Part shown: in pieces, positions 46,263 through 55,205 of the stretch
How positions within the stretch are numbered: the stretch's first letter is position 1
How the letters are laid out: every line of letters starts with the position of its first letter
Origin: Anaerolineaceae bacterium
Lineage (GTDB): Bacteria > Chloroflexota > Anaerolineae > Anaerolineales > Villigracilaceae
Direction of reading: 5' to 3'
Assembly: GCA_009772985.1 (NCBI GenBank)
Contig: WOUS01000003.1
Coordinates: 1 to 64,000, forward strand
DNA: 64,000 bases
Position numbers and translations under genes: made by a program
The notes under the pieces: model-generated
The model's database searches: none
What the model saw: only the letters and a program-made list of their open reading frames with translations
Told to the model about the DNA's origin: nothing

Positions 46263-47696
46263 TTATTTGGGTAAAACTCCCGCCAGCGGACCCTGCGGGT
46301 CAATGATGGATTGTAACTCGGAATACGGCACGATCACCGTGCCTGCCCCAACTGCCAACGGAGCGACGCTGGTTTCGTAGGTGTAAACCGAATCGCTGGT
46401 CGGGCTCAATCTAACGGTCGCGCCGGTTTGGGAAAAGTCGGTCCGCAAAATATCCGTGGAACTATACATCTGGCTGGTTAAAGGCGTCGCCGGATCATCC
46501 AAGCGCAAAATAATTGACGTTGGTGACAAATTACAGGAATCAACAAACAAAGCCGTCCCTGACGCCGCCTGACAGGCAGCAGCGTAAGTCACCACCCGCC
46601 AGTAATACAACCGGCCCGCTTCCAGAATAGACAAATCACTGTAGCCGGTGGCGCCGGTGCCTAAATCGGTATTTTTGATCGCACAGCAGCCGGAACCCGA
46701 ACAGCCGCCCCCGCCGGGACAGCCGGCTTCGACATCGGCTCTAATGTCGTCAACGTACAAATACTGGTTGGTCCCGCCCGTGCCGCGCGTCCAGCTCAAA
46801 GCATTAACCACTCCCGTTGTCCCGTCTCTGGTATACAAAAGCCCCGTCGCCGCGGTGCAGGTTCCCGGCGAAGGCGATGGAGACGCTGAAGGCGGGCAGA
46901 CAGAACAGGAATAAGCACAGCCATCCCAGCTTTGGGTTCCGCCGGTATTAACGCAAGCCGGATTAGCCGACTCCACGCAGGTGTACGGATGGCACTCGCC
47001 CGGATCACAAACACTTGTCTTATAGACACAGCTGTCATATACAGATACAGGAATCTCGTTATATATATCAATATAGCCGGGAGCAAACTTACAGCGATTC
47101 GTACCAGAGCAATCGATACAACCGAAATATTTATTAATCTGGGCATAGGGGCCGGAACCATACGTACTACAACCTGAATCAGAATAACAGGCAAAATCAA
47201 AATAGCAAATATTACCTTCAACTCCGCCCGATGTGTTTATACTGATGCAGCCTTTGGTATGGCTGGCAAGACAGCAGGTTTTGCAGGTACCGCCTAAGGT
47301 GGTGTTTGCAATACAGCCGCAGGAGCACAGACAACAGGATTTGCAGACGCCGCCGCTGGTGGACGCGGTACAGCCGCAGGGGCATTGGGTTGACGAATTG
47401 GTGGTCCCGCCATGGGCCGCATCACAGTAAGGCAGACAGACGCCGCCGGAGCAGTTATTGCTGCTGCAGCCGTCCAGGCACCTGTCAGTATCGCAGTACG
47501 GGCCGTAATTAAGACAGCAAACGCCCCAAGTGCAGATCCCGGACCCGAGGCAAAGACCGAGATCGCCACAACTAGTCTCCTCAATTTCGCAATGTGACCC
47601 TATCGAACAGGCCGCTTCGGCACGGCCTGCCGGAAACAGGAGACAAAAAAACATGGCGCCAACAGCCCAACTCAAAGCGTTCAATAACCGTTTCAT
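46263..47696 (-). CDS. Secreted cysteine-rich protein of unknown function
   Basis: Signal peptide MKRLLNALSWAVGAMFFCLLFPAGRAEA; repeated CxCGCxAxTxxGGxCKxCC. Confidence 0.75.
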   Translation of the reverse strand: MKRLLNALSWAVGAMFFCLLFPAGRAEAACSIGSHCEIEETSCGDLGLCLGSGICTWGVCCLNYGPYCDTDRCLDGCSSNNCSGGVCLPYCDAAHGGTTNSSTQCPCGCTASTSGGVCKSCCLCSCGCIANTTLGGTCKTCCLASHTKGCISINTSGGVEGNICYFDFACYSDSGCSTYGSGPYAQINKYFGCIDCSGTNRCKFAPGYIDIYNEIPVSVYDSCVYKTSVCDPGECHPYTCVESANPACVNTGGTQSWDGCAYSCSVCPPSASPSPSPGTCTAATGLLYTRDGTTGVVNALSWTRGTGGTNQYLYVDDIRADVEAGCPGGGGCSGSGCCAIKNTDLGTGATGYSDLSILEAGRLYYWRVVTYAAACQAASGTALFVDSCNLSPTSIILRLDDPATPLTSQMYSSTDILRTDFSQTGATVRLSPTSDSVYTYETSVAPLAVGAGTVIVPYSELQSIIDPQGPLAGVLPK

Positions 47697-47749
47697 AATC
47701 TGCTCTCAGGTTAGCAAATCGTAAGTAAAGAAGCAAATTCCGGCCTTAA

Positions 47750-48664
47750 TCAGCGGGTGTCCGGATCGACAATCCACGTGGCTATCGGCCAATCCAGATT
47801 CCAGATCGCCATTTCTTGATCCATTTTCTCCATTTCTGCGGCAAAATCAGGATTGTCAAACCACGGTTCAAATGATGTTTCGGATGTTGCAGATGACCTA
47901 CCTGTCCGAATAAACATCTGCAGCCGGCCGTTTCTATGCTTGGCTATTGACAATTCATAATCAGGGTCATAGGCAATATGATCGCCAAAGGGATTTTCGC
48001 CCAGAAAACAAGCCCACACTACAACTCCTGTGGGCGTTTTCTCGGTTACCGGAACTTTGATGGCCCGGATGATAAAAAACTGGGTCACTATCCCATTGTC
48101 CGTAGTGACGTCGCGGGAAAAAGTTTCCATATCTTTAATGCACGGCGAGGCGCCTTTATCGCACCCTAAAATCAGCCCACCAGCCGCCAAACCAACTTTA
48201 GCTTCGGTGGCATCATCCGGGAAAAAACCGTCTGCTTCGGCAAGCGCGCGGTCTTTTTGGACCAAAAGGGCGATCAGCGGATCAGAGTCGGCAATTTTGG
48301 GAAACTCGGCCACCGTCAGCGGCAGGCCGGAAAAAAGTTCGGGCAGTTGCCACTTTTTGGCAGCCGAATCGTAAGTCATCAGATCTAGGCCGTCCGCGTT
48401 GTTCCGGGCGACCCAAACGCCGTCGGCATTCTGGACCACCGTATAACTGTCTTGGTCAAACTGCGCCGCAAATTCCGGCGGGAGGGAGGGGGCGGGTTCG
48501 ACTGTCAAGGTCGGCGAGGGGGAAGGCGTTGGCGTAAAGGAAGCCGTCGGGACGACAGACGGGGCGGGAGAAACTGTTGGCGTTATGGGAGGCGTTGCAC
48601 CCCCGCAGGCCGCGAGGCCAAAAAGAACAATACACAAGACAAGATGGCAAAAAAAGGTTTTCAT
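47750..48664 (-). CDS. Lipoprotein of unknown function with Thr/Pro/Ser linker
   Basis: MKTFFCHLVLCIVLFGLAACGGATPPITPTVSPAPSVVPTASFTPTPSPSP. Confidence 0.75.
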   Translation of the reverse strand: MKTFFCHLVLCIVLFGLAACGGATPPITPTVSPAPSVVPTASFTPTPSPSPTLTVEPAPSLPPEFAAQFDQDSYTVVQNADGVWVARNNADGLDLMTYDSAAKKWQLPELFSGLPLTVAEFPKIADSDPLIALLVQKDRALAEADGFFPDDATEAKVGLAAGGLILGCDKGASPCIKDMETFSRDVTTDNGIVTQFFIIRAIKVPVTEKTPTGVVVWACFLGENPFGDHIAYDPDYELSIAKHRNGRLQMFIRTGRSSATSETSFEPWFDNPDFAAEMEKMDQEMAIWNLDWPIATWIVDPDTR

Positions 48665-49908
48665 CCCGACTCCCTTCCGGCTTTCCCTTCCAGCCGTTCG
48701 CGGCGGTGTTCCAACTCTTGCACCCAATGATTGTACTCGTAGCGCGGGATATCCAGTTCACCGGCACGTTCCATCGCTTTGCGCGTCCACTCCAGCGCGG
48801 CGGAGGCGTCGCGGGCGTGATGCTCGCAGTATTTCGCCAACTCAACGAACGCGTAAACGTGGCCGGCGGCGGCGGCTTTTTCCCAAAGATGGACGGCAGA
48901 CTCCAGGTCCCCGCGGCGGCGCTGGAGCAGGGAGAGACGCTTGACCGCCTGCCAGAAATCCGCTTCGGGGAGGGACTGTTCGAGGCCGCGCTCGTAGAGA
49001 CGGGCGGCGGTCTCCCATTTGCCCAGGTCCTCGAACAGTTTCGCCAGCGCAACGCGGTCCAGGCCATGCTCGATGGACTCGCCCAGCGGGTCGGCCAGCA
49101 TGTGCGCGGCGTGACGGAGCAGCGCGGCCATGGCGACCACGTCCATGGCGTTGTGGTAGAAGACGCCCTTGAGCGGGGCGGCGTCGCCGGTGCGGAGATA
49201 GTCAAAGTAGAGATACGGGATTTCGTAGCCCGGCACTTCCTCGGCGGTGCGCGGCGCCATCAAGACGTTCTCTTCGATGTATTTCAGCGCGCGGGAAGGC
49301 AGGCGGTCGCGCCATAGGCGGCGCGCCAGCGGGAGCAGGTCGAGATGAGCAAAATCTTTGAAAGGTAATGGAATACTGTGCAGCGAGTAACGAGTAACAA
49401 GTAAGGGAGCGTCGAACGCTTTGCCGTTGAACGTAACCAGCGCGCGGCACGGAGCCAGGAATTCGGCCAGCGCCTCCAGCATGGACGATTCCTCCGCCGG
49501 GTCGCGCATGAAGAATTGTTGCAGGCGGAACTCCCCGCCCTCGAATCGGCCCGCGCCGACCAGGAACGCGTACGTTCCGGTGCCGCCCGCCAGGCCGGAG
49601 GTCTCGGTGTCCAAAAAGACGAACGACGAAGGATCGAGGACGGAAAGGCGGGAATCCCGCGCCCAGGCTGCAACGAGGGGAAGAGGGGAAAAGGGGAAGA
49701 TGGGAGCAACGCCGTGACGGTAATCGGCGGCGAAAACCTGTTCGGCCACGAACGTCTCGCCGCCGCGCGCCGGGACGAAACGCCCGTCCACGACGGACTG
49801 GATGGGCGCGCCGGCTGGTTTATCGGGGGCAGGTTTCAGGTCCGAAGCCGGGCGCACGCCGAGCGATCTTAGTCTGTCTGCCAGGGAGGGGGTCAACAGT
49901 GCGGGCAT
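48661..49908 (-). CDS. RNase H-like (YprB-type) exonuclease domain plus TPR
   Basis: FVFLDTETSGLAGGTGTYAFLVGAG, ALVTFNGKAFDAPLL, HNAMDVVAMAALL; TPR-like C-terminus. Confidence 0.85.
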   Translation of the reverse strand: MPALLTPSLADRLRSLGVRPASDLKPAPDKPAGAPIQSVVDGRFVPARGGETFVAEQVFAADYRHGVAPIFPFSPLPLVAAWARDSRLSVLDPSSFVFLDTETSGLAGGTGTYAFLVGAGRFEGGEFRLQQFFMRDPAEESSMLEALAEFLAPCRALVTFNGKAFDAPLLVTRYSLHSIPLPFKDFAHLDLLPLARRLWRDRLPSRALKYIEENVLMAPRTAEEVPGYEIPYLYFDYLRTGDAAPLKGVFYHNAMDVVAMAALLRHAAHMLADPLGESIEHGLDRVALAKLFEDLGKWETAARLYERGLEQSLPEADFWQAVKRLSLLQRRRGDLESAVHLWEKAAAAGHVYAFVELAKYCEHHARDASAALEWTRKAMERAGELDIPRYEYNHWVQELEHRRERLEGKAGRESG

Positions 49909-49954
49909 CACGGCGATTATATCCCAACGTTCCATTCGCAGAAATCGCTCCCCT

Positions 49955-50017
49955 ATGCTCCCGCCGGATTTGCAATCCGGCGGCCTGGCGGCTGGATTAC
50001 AAATCCAGCCGGAGCAT
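49955..50017. repeat. Compound palindrome (CCGCCGGATTTGCAATCCGGCGG plus GGCTGGATTACAAATCCAGCC)
   Basis: Two adjacent perfect hairpins (49961..49983, 49990..50010) bracketed by ATGCTCC/GGAGCAT. Confidence 0.9.
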
Positions 50018-50086
50018 TCCATGAAGTACCGATTCTGGTATAAGTGGGGTTATTACAAGCGCAACCACATTCGTCGAGGAGCAACG

Positions 50087-51553
50087 ATGGGCAGCAAAAC
50101 GAGCGGGATCAAAGCGAAGGCGTTGTCGTTCTGGGTCAAACTGGTGTACGGGTCGGGCGACTGGAGCGGGTCGAGTTACGGGACCCTGCGCCAGATTTTT
50201 TACGCCATCTTCCTGACCGACGTGGTTGGGCTGGAGCCGCGGCTGGCCTCGGTGGCCGCGCTGGTGAGCATTTTCTGGGACGCGGTCAACGACCCGCTGA
50301 TCGGCGTGCTGACCGACCGGATGCGCAGCCGCTGGGGGCGGCGCAGGCCGTTCCTGCTGTTCTTCGCCATCCCGTTCGGGCTGAGTTTCATGCTGCTGTG
50401 GTGGGCGCCGCCCTGGGAAAGCCAGATCGCGCTGGCCGTGACGGTCACGCTGGCATTCATGGTCAGCGACACGCTCGAGACGCTGGTCGGCGTGCCGTTC
50501 GCCTCGCTGTTGCCCGAACTGACCCCCGACTACGACGAGCGCACCACGCTGACGAGTTTCCGCATGTTCTTCAACCTGCTGGCCTCGCTGGCCACCGCCG
50601 TGGCCGCGCCGATGATCGTGGACGCGGCGCTGGCCGCCGGGCTGACCCAGCAGCAGGGCTACCTGCTGGTGGCCGGACTGTTCGGCGGGCTGGCGGCGCT
50701 GCCGTTCCTGCTCATCTTCGCCGTGGTGCGCGAACGCTACGGCGCGGCGGACCGTCCGCAGGAAACAGTGACCTTCCGGCAGACCGTGCGCACGGCCTGG
50801 GCAAATATCCCGTTCCGCTTTGCCACGCTTATCTTCATGCTGAACTGGATCACCTTCGACATCGTGGCGCTGGCGCTGCCCTTCTACCTGCTCTACTGGA
50901 TCGCCGCCGGGAACATGCTGGCCTCGGTGACGCTGCTCGGCGTTTCCCTGCCGCTCGAATCGGCGGTCTTCGCCATCCTGCTCGTCACGGCCATCATCGC
51001 CCTGCCATTCTGGCTATGGCTCGCGCACCGCACGGGCAAGCACACCGCCTATATCATCGGGATGGTCTTCTGGGCCGGCGTGCAACTCGCCATCTTCTCG
51101 GTGCGCCCGGGACAGGTCACGCTGGTGTTGTGGATGTCGTTCCTGGCCGGGTTGTCGGTCTCGGCGGCGCACATCCTGCCGGACGCCATGTTCCCCGACG
51201 TGATCGAGTGGGACGAACTGCGCACCGGCCGCCGCCAGGAGGGCATCTACTACGGCGTCAAGAATTTCATCCGCAAAACGAGCGGGGCGCTGGCGATCTT
51301 TCTCGGCCTGCAGGCGCTGGGCTGGTTCAACTACCAGACCCCGCCCGAAGGCGTGACAACGTTCACGCAGCCGCCGGAAACGCTGACGGCCATCCGCATG
51401 TTGATCGGACCGTTGGGCGCGGCACTGCTGTTCTCGGCTGTCATCACCACCTGGTTCTACCCGCTGACGCGCGACCGCCACACGCGCATCCGCAAGTTGT
51501 TGGAAAAACGCAACGGGCGCAGGGAAAGCGCCCCGCCGATTAACCTGCCATGA
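50087..51553 (+). CDS. GPH-type MFS transporter, copy 1
   Basis: SIFWDAVNDPLIGVLTDRMRSRWGRRRPFLLFFAIPFGLSFMLLWWAPP; FPDVIEWDELRTGRRQEGIYYGVKNFIRK. Confidence 0.93.
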   Translation: MGSKTSGIKAKALSFWVKLVYGSGDWSGSSYGTLRQIFYAIFLTDVVGLEPRLASVAALVSIFWDAVNDPLIGVLTDRMRSRWGRRRPFLLFFAIPFGLSFMLLWWAPPWESQIALAVTVTLAFMVSDTLETLVGVPFASLLPELTPDYDERTTLTSFRMFFNLLASLATAVAAPMIVDAALAAGLTQQQGYLLVAGLFGGLAALPFLLIFAVVRERYGAADRPQETVTFRQTVRTAWANIPFRFATLIFMLNWITFDIVALALPFYLLYWIAAGNMLASVTLLGVSLPLESAVFAILLVTAIIALPFWLWLAHRTGKHTAYIIGMVFWAGVQLAIFSVRPGQVTLVLWMSFLAGLSVSAAHILPDAMFPDVIEWDELRTGRRQEGIYYGVKNFIRKTSGALAIFLGLQALGWFNYQTPPEGVTTFTQPPETLTAIRMLIGPLGAALLFSAVITTWFYPLTRDRHTRIRKLLEKRNGRRESAPPINLP

Positions 51554-52986
51554 CGATCCCCCCCGCCTCCCCACTCCCCGCGTGGAAAAAAGCCGTCTAC
51601 GGCTCCGGCCAGTACGGGCTGGCAGCCTTCGGGATGCTGCGCCAGATCTTCTACGCCATCTTCCTGACCGACGTGATCGGGCTGGACCCGCGCCTGGCCT
51701 CGCTCGGCGCGCTGGTGGGCATTTTCTGGGACGCGGTCAACGACCCGCTGGTGGGAATGATCAGCGACCGGGTGCGCTCGCGCTGGGGGCGCCGCCGCCC
51801 GTTCCTGCTCCTGTTCACCATCCCGTTCGGCTTGAGTTTCGTGCTGTTGTGGTGGGCGCCGCCCTGGCAAAACCAGTGGGCGCTGACCGCCTGGGTCACG
51901 CTGGCCTTCATGCTCAGCGACACGCTCGGCACGCTGGTGGCCGTCCCCTACACGGCCATGACGCCGGAGATCAGCCGCGACTACGACGAGCGCACCTCGC
52001 TGGCCGGCTACCGCATGTTCTTCCAACTGGCCGCCTCGCTGACCACCGCCATCGCCGCCCCATCCATCGTGGATGCCGCCCTGGCATCCGGCCTGACCCA
52101 GCAGCAGGGCTACCTGATCGTCGCGGGCATGTTCGGCGGCATCTCCATCGTGCCGCTGTTCCTGACCTTTTTCCTCGTGCGCGGCGTCGAGGACGAGAGG
52201 CCGGGGGAGGAACCGATGCCGCTCAAAGCCGCCGTCCGCGCCGCGTGGGCCAATGTCCCCTTCCGTTTCGCGGCCGCCCTGAACATGCTCAACTGGATGG
52301 CCGCCGACCTAGTGGCGCTGATGCTCCCTTACTTCCTGCTCTACTGGATCGCGCGCGGCGACCTGACGGCGGGCGTGACCGTCTTCGGATTGAAACTCAG
52401 CCTGGAATCGGGCGTGCTGGGCCTGCTGCTACTGACCGCCATCCTCGCCATCCCTTTCTGGACCTGGGCCGCGCGCCGGCTGGGCAAGCGGAACGCCTAC
52501 CTGACCGGCATCACGCCCTGGGCGTTGGCATACGTCATCCTGTCCCTCGTCCAGCCCGGGCAGGCCGGGCTGGTGCTGGCCCTCTCCGCGCTGGCCGGCC
52601 TGGGGCTGGCGGCGGGCTACATCCTGCCCGAGGCCATCTTCCCCGACGTGATCGAGTGGGACGAACTGCTCACCCGCCGCCGGCAGGAAGGCGTCTACTA
52701 CGGCATCAAGAATTTCGTGCGCAAGATCAGCGGCGCTTTCGCTTTCTTCCTGGCGCTGCAAATCCTGGGATGGTCGGGCTACCAGACTCCCCCGGCGGGC
52801 GCGGCGGACTTCATGCAGCCGGAGGGCGCGCTGACGGCGATCCGCCTCATGTCCGGCCCGGCGGGGCTGCTCCTGCTGCTCGGCGCGGCGGCCACGGCCT
52901 GGTTCTACCCGCTGACGCGCGAGAAGCACAGGCGCGTCCGCCGGCTGCTGGCAAGGCGCAAGGGGCGCGCAAAGGAGAGCGATTAG
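51550..52986 (+). CDS. GPH-type MFS transporter, copy 2
   Basis: GIFWDAVNDPLVGMISDRVRSRWGRRRPFLLLFTIPFGLSFVLLWWAPP; FPDVIEWDELLTRRRQEGVYYGIKNFVRK; ATGA overlap with copy 1. Confidence 0.93.
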   Translation: MTIPPASPLPAWKKAVYGSGQYGLAAFGMLRQIFYAIFLTDVIGLDPRLASLGALVGIFWDAVNDPLVGMISDRVRSRWGRRRPFLLLFTIPFGLSFVLLWWAPPWQNQWALTAWVTLAFMLSDTLGTLVAVPYTAMTPEISRDYDERTSLAGYRMFFQLAASLTTAIAAPSIVDAALASGLTQQQGYLIVAGMFGGISIVPLFLTFFLVRGVEDERPGEEPMPLKAAVRAAWANVPFRFAAALNMLNWMAADLVALMLPYFLLYWIARGDLTAGVTVFGLKLSLESGVLGLLLLTAILAIPFWTWAARRLGKRNAYLTGITPWALAYVILSLVQPGQAGLVLALSALAGLGLAAGYILPEAIFPDVIEWDELLTRRRQEGVYYGIKNFVRKISGAFAFFLALQILGWSGYQTPPAGAADFMQPEGALTAIRLMSGPAGLLLLLGAAATAWFYPLTREKHRRVRRLLARRKGRAKESD

Positions 52987-53064
52987 CGCCTGGCTTTTAG
53001 CGCCAATCCCCGCGAGGGGACTGGCGATTGACTATGTCCTCCGTACCCAAAAAGGAATGACCCC

Positions 53065-53841
53065 ATGTCTGAACTTCCCTTCGCAAACAAAACCGTCCTC
53101 GTCACCGGCTCCGGGCGCGGCATCGGGCGCGCCATTGCCCTGCACTTTGCGCGCAGCGGCGCGGACGTGGCGGTCAACTTCTTCCGCAACCGCGCCCCCG
53201 CCGAAGCGACCGCGGCCGAAATCGTCCGCCTGGGCCGCCGCGCCCCGGTCATCAAGGCCGACGTGGGCGACCTGGACGATCTGTCCCGTCTCTTCGACGA
53301 GGTGGAAAAAGAATTCGGCGGGCTGGACATTTTCATCCACAACGCCGCCTCGGGCTACAACCGCCCGGTGATGGAGCAAAAACCGAAGGGCTGGGACTGG
53401 ACGATGAACATCAACGCCCGCGCGCTCCTGTTCGCCGCCCAGCGCGCCGTCCCATTGATGGAGAAGCGCGGCGGCGGAAGCATCGTCAGCATCACCAGTC
53501 CCGGCTCGTCGCGTGTCCTGCCCGACTACGTGGTGGTCGGCGCGAGCAAGGCCGCTCTCGAAAGCCTGACGCGTTACCTGGCCGTGGAACTCGCCCCGAA
53601 GAACATCGCCGTCAACGCCGTCTCGCCCGGCGTGGTCGAGACCGACGCGCTGAAACATTTCGACGCCATGAACGAAGCGGGGGTCATCGAGAAGGCCGTC
53701 GCCGCCACGCCGGCCGGACGGCTGGTCACGCCGGAGGATGTGGCCGGGGTGGTCGCTTTCCTGTGCTCGCCCGCCGCGTCCATGATCCGCGGGCAGGTCA
53801 TCGTGGTGGACGGGGGGTACACGCTGCCGGTGCGTACGTGA
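53065..53841 (+). CDS. SDR-family oxidoreductase (FabL-like enoyl-ACP reductase)
   Basis: VLVTGSGRGIGRAIALHFARSGADVAVNFFRNR, SGYNRPVMEQKPKGWDWTMNINARALLF, DYVVVGASKAALESL. Confidence 0.9.
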   Translation: MSELPFANKTVLVTGSGRGIGRAIALHFARSGADVAVNFFRNRAPAEATAAEIVRLGRRAPVIKADVGDLDDLSRLFDEVEKEFGGLDIFIHNAASGYNRPVMEQKPKGWDWTMNINARALLFAAQRAVPLMEKRGGGSIVSITSPGSSRVLPDYVVVGASKAALESLTRYLAVELAPKNIAVNAVSPGVVETDALKHFDAMNEAGVIEKAVAATPAGRLVTPEDVAGVVAFLCSPAASMIRGQVIVVDGGYTLPVRT

Positions 53842-53876
53842 TATACTTACACTGTAAGCACACGGAAGGAGAAGGC

Positions 53877-54125
53877 ATGTTACGCAAGGTTTTCAAAACA
53901 GGAAACAGTACCGTGATCTCTCTGCCGAAAGACATGATTGATCCGCTGGGCGTGAGGGACGGCTCGGACGTGTCGGTGGAATTGGACCGCGAGCATCGCC
54001 AGATCATCATCCGCCCGGTGGCAGCGCCGATCGCCGCGGCCGGCGTGGACGAGGAATTCGCCCGGCAGGTCAGCATGTTCATCAAAGAATACCGCCCGGC
54101 GCTGGAAGCCCTGGCGAGGAAATGA
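53877..54125 (+). CDS. AbrB/MazE-family antitoxin, apparently without an intact toxin
   Basis: MLRKVFKTGNSTVISLPKDMIDPLGVRDGSDVSVELDREHRQIIIRP. Confidence 0.85.
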   Translation: MLRKVFKTGNSTVISLPKDMIDPLGVRDGSDVSVELDREHRQIIIRPVAAPIAAAGVDEEFARQVSMFIKEYRPALEALARK

Positions 54126-54157
54126 AATACCTGACTGACGCCACCAAGGTTAACCAA

Positions 54158-54185
54158 CAAGCCCGGCTCACGAGAGTCGGGCTTT
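54158..54185. terminator. Hairpin AAGCCCGGCTCACGAGAGTCGGGCTTT
   Basis: 7-bp AAGCCCG/CGGGCTT stem followed by TTT. Confidence 0.6.
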
Positions 54186-54257
54186 ATGCTGCAAATGGTG
54201 TGGGGATTAGCATGCAAAAATATTCGGTTGATCGGAAAATCTACGCTGGGTTTATTC

Positions 54258-55064
54258 TCACTTGTGAATCGACAACACTATCCGATCAGGAATTTCGAAA
54301 TCACTAATATCAGAGAATGGTTTATCCAATTCAGAGTATATCGCCATCAACATGTCGGAGCCAATAAACCATGCTGGCACACCCCAACATACGAGTGTAT
54401 CTTGTGTTCCATTATCAAATGGGTATGGCCCCCAATCTGCTGTTGAATAAGCATAGCCGTTTTTATCTGGAACGGGGATGCGCACTGTTCCCTTGCTTTG
54501 ATCTACCCATAATGTTCCATCTGGGCATGGATTGGGCCCATTATCTCCAGCATCACATGGCATGGTTATCGTTAAGACTCGATTCCCGTCCAGGCTGCTT
54601 ATTTGGTAATCGGCACAATCATGGGTAACTATGCCTACCTCTGACGGGGAACGTCGATTGATTTCTTCAAATTTCCAATCAAGGGGAATTTCGACCCACA
54701 TTTCATAAAGATCAATCGCTTGCCACGTCCATCCCAAAGCAGGTGCAGATTGCGGGGACACAATCTGGGGATTTCCCGCGCCATTTGGTGAATTAGATTC
54801 TCCATCAAATAAATGTCCCAATACAGCAATAAAGGATATCCCCGTCAACAGAAAGATCACAGTAATAACCAAGCACGTACCGCCAAATATTGATCCAATG
54901 ACTGTGGCAGCTATTTTGAGAGATTTGGAATGAAAGAAATCCGACACATAGCGATCAGTGATATTTTCCTGCTTGGGCTTTGCTTCAATTGAATGTTTTT
55001 CTGGATGTTTTTCTTCAGACTCAGATTTTGGCAATAGACCTGGATACATACCTTCCTCCCACAA
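54258..55064 (-). CDS. Single-TM protein of unknown function in AT-richer segment
   Basis: TM segment LKIAATVIGSIFGGTCLVITVIFLLTGISFIAVL; C-terminal extracytoplasmic domain. Confidence 0.7.
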   Translation of the reverse strand: MWEEGMYPGLLPKSESEEKHPEKHSIEAKPKQENITDRYVSDFFHSKSLKIAATVIGSIFGGTCLVITVIFLLTGISFIAVLGHLFDGESNSPNGAGNPQIVSPQSAPALGWTWQAIDLYEMWVEIPLDWKFEEINRRSPSEVGIVTHDCADYQISSLDGNRVLTITMPCDAGDNGPNPCPDGTLWVDQSKGTVRIPVPDKNGYAYSTADWGPYPFDNGTQDTLVCWGVPAWFIGSDMLMAIYSELDKPFSDISDFEIPDRIVLSIHK

Positions 55065-55205
55065 GCAAGAACACCCTGGTCAACTTACCTTAGATTATTG
55101 TAACACTGACCAAAGTCAAAGTAGGATGTGCCGCACACAGTGATTATTATATAACAGACAAACAAAAATGAACTGGCAAATTCAATTTCAGTTTATGGGA
55201 CGCAT

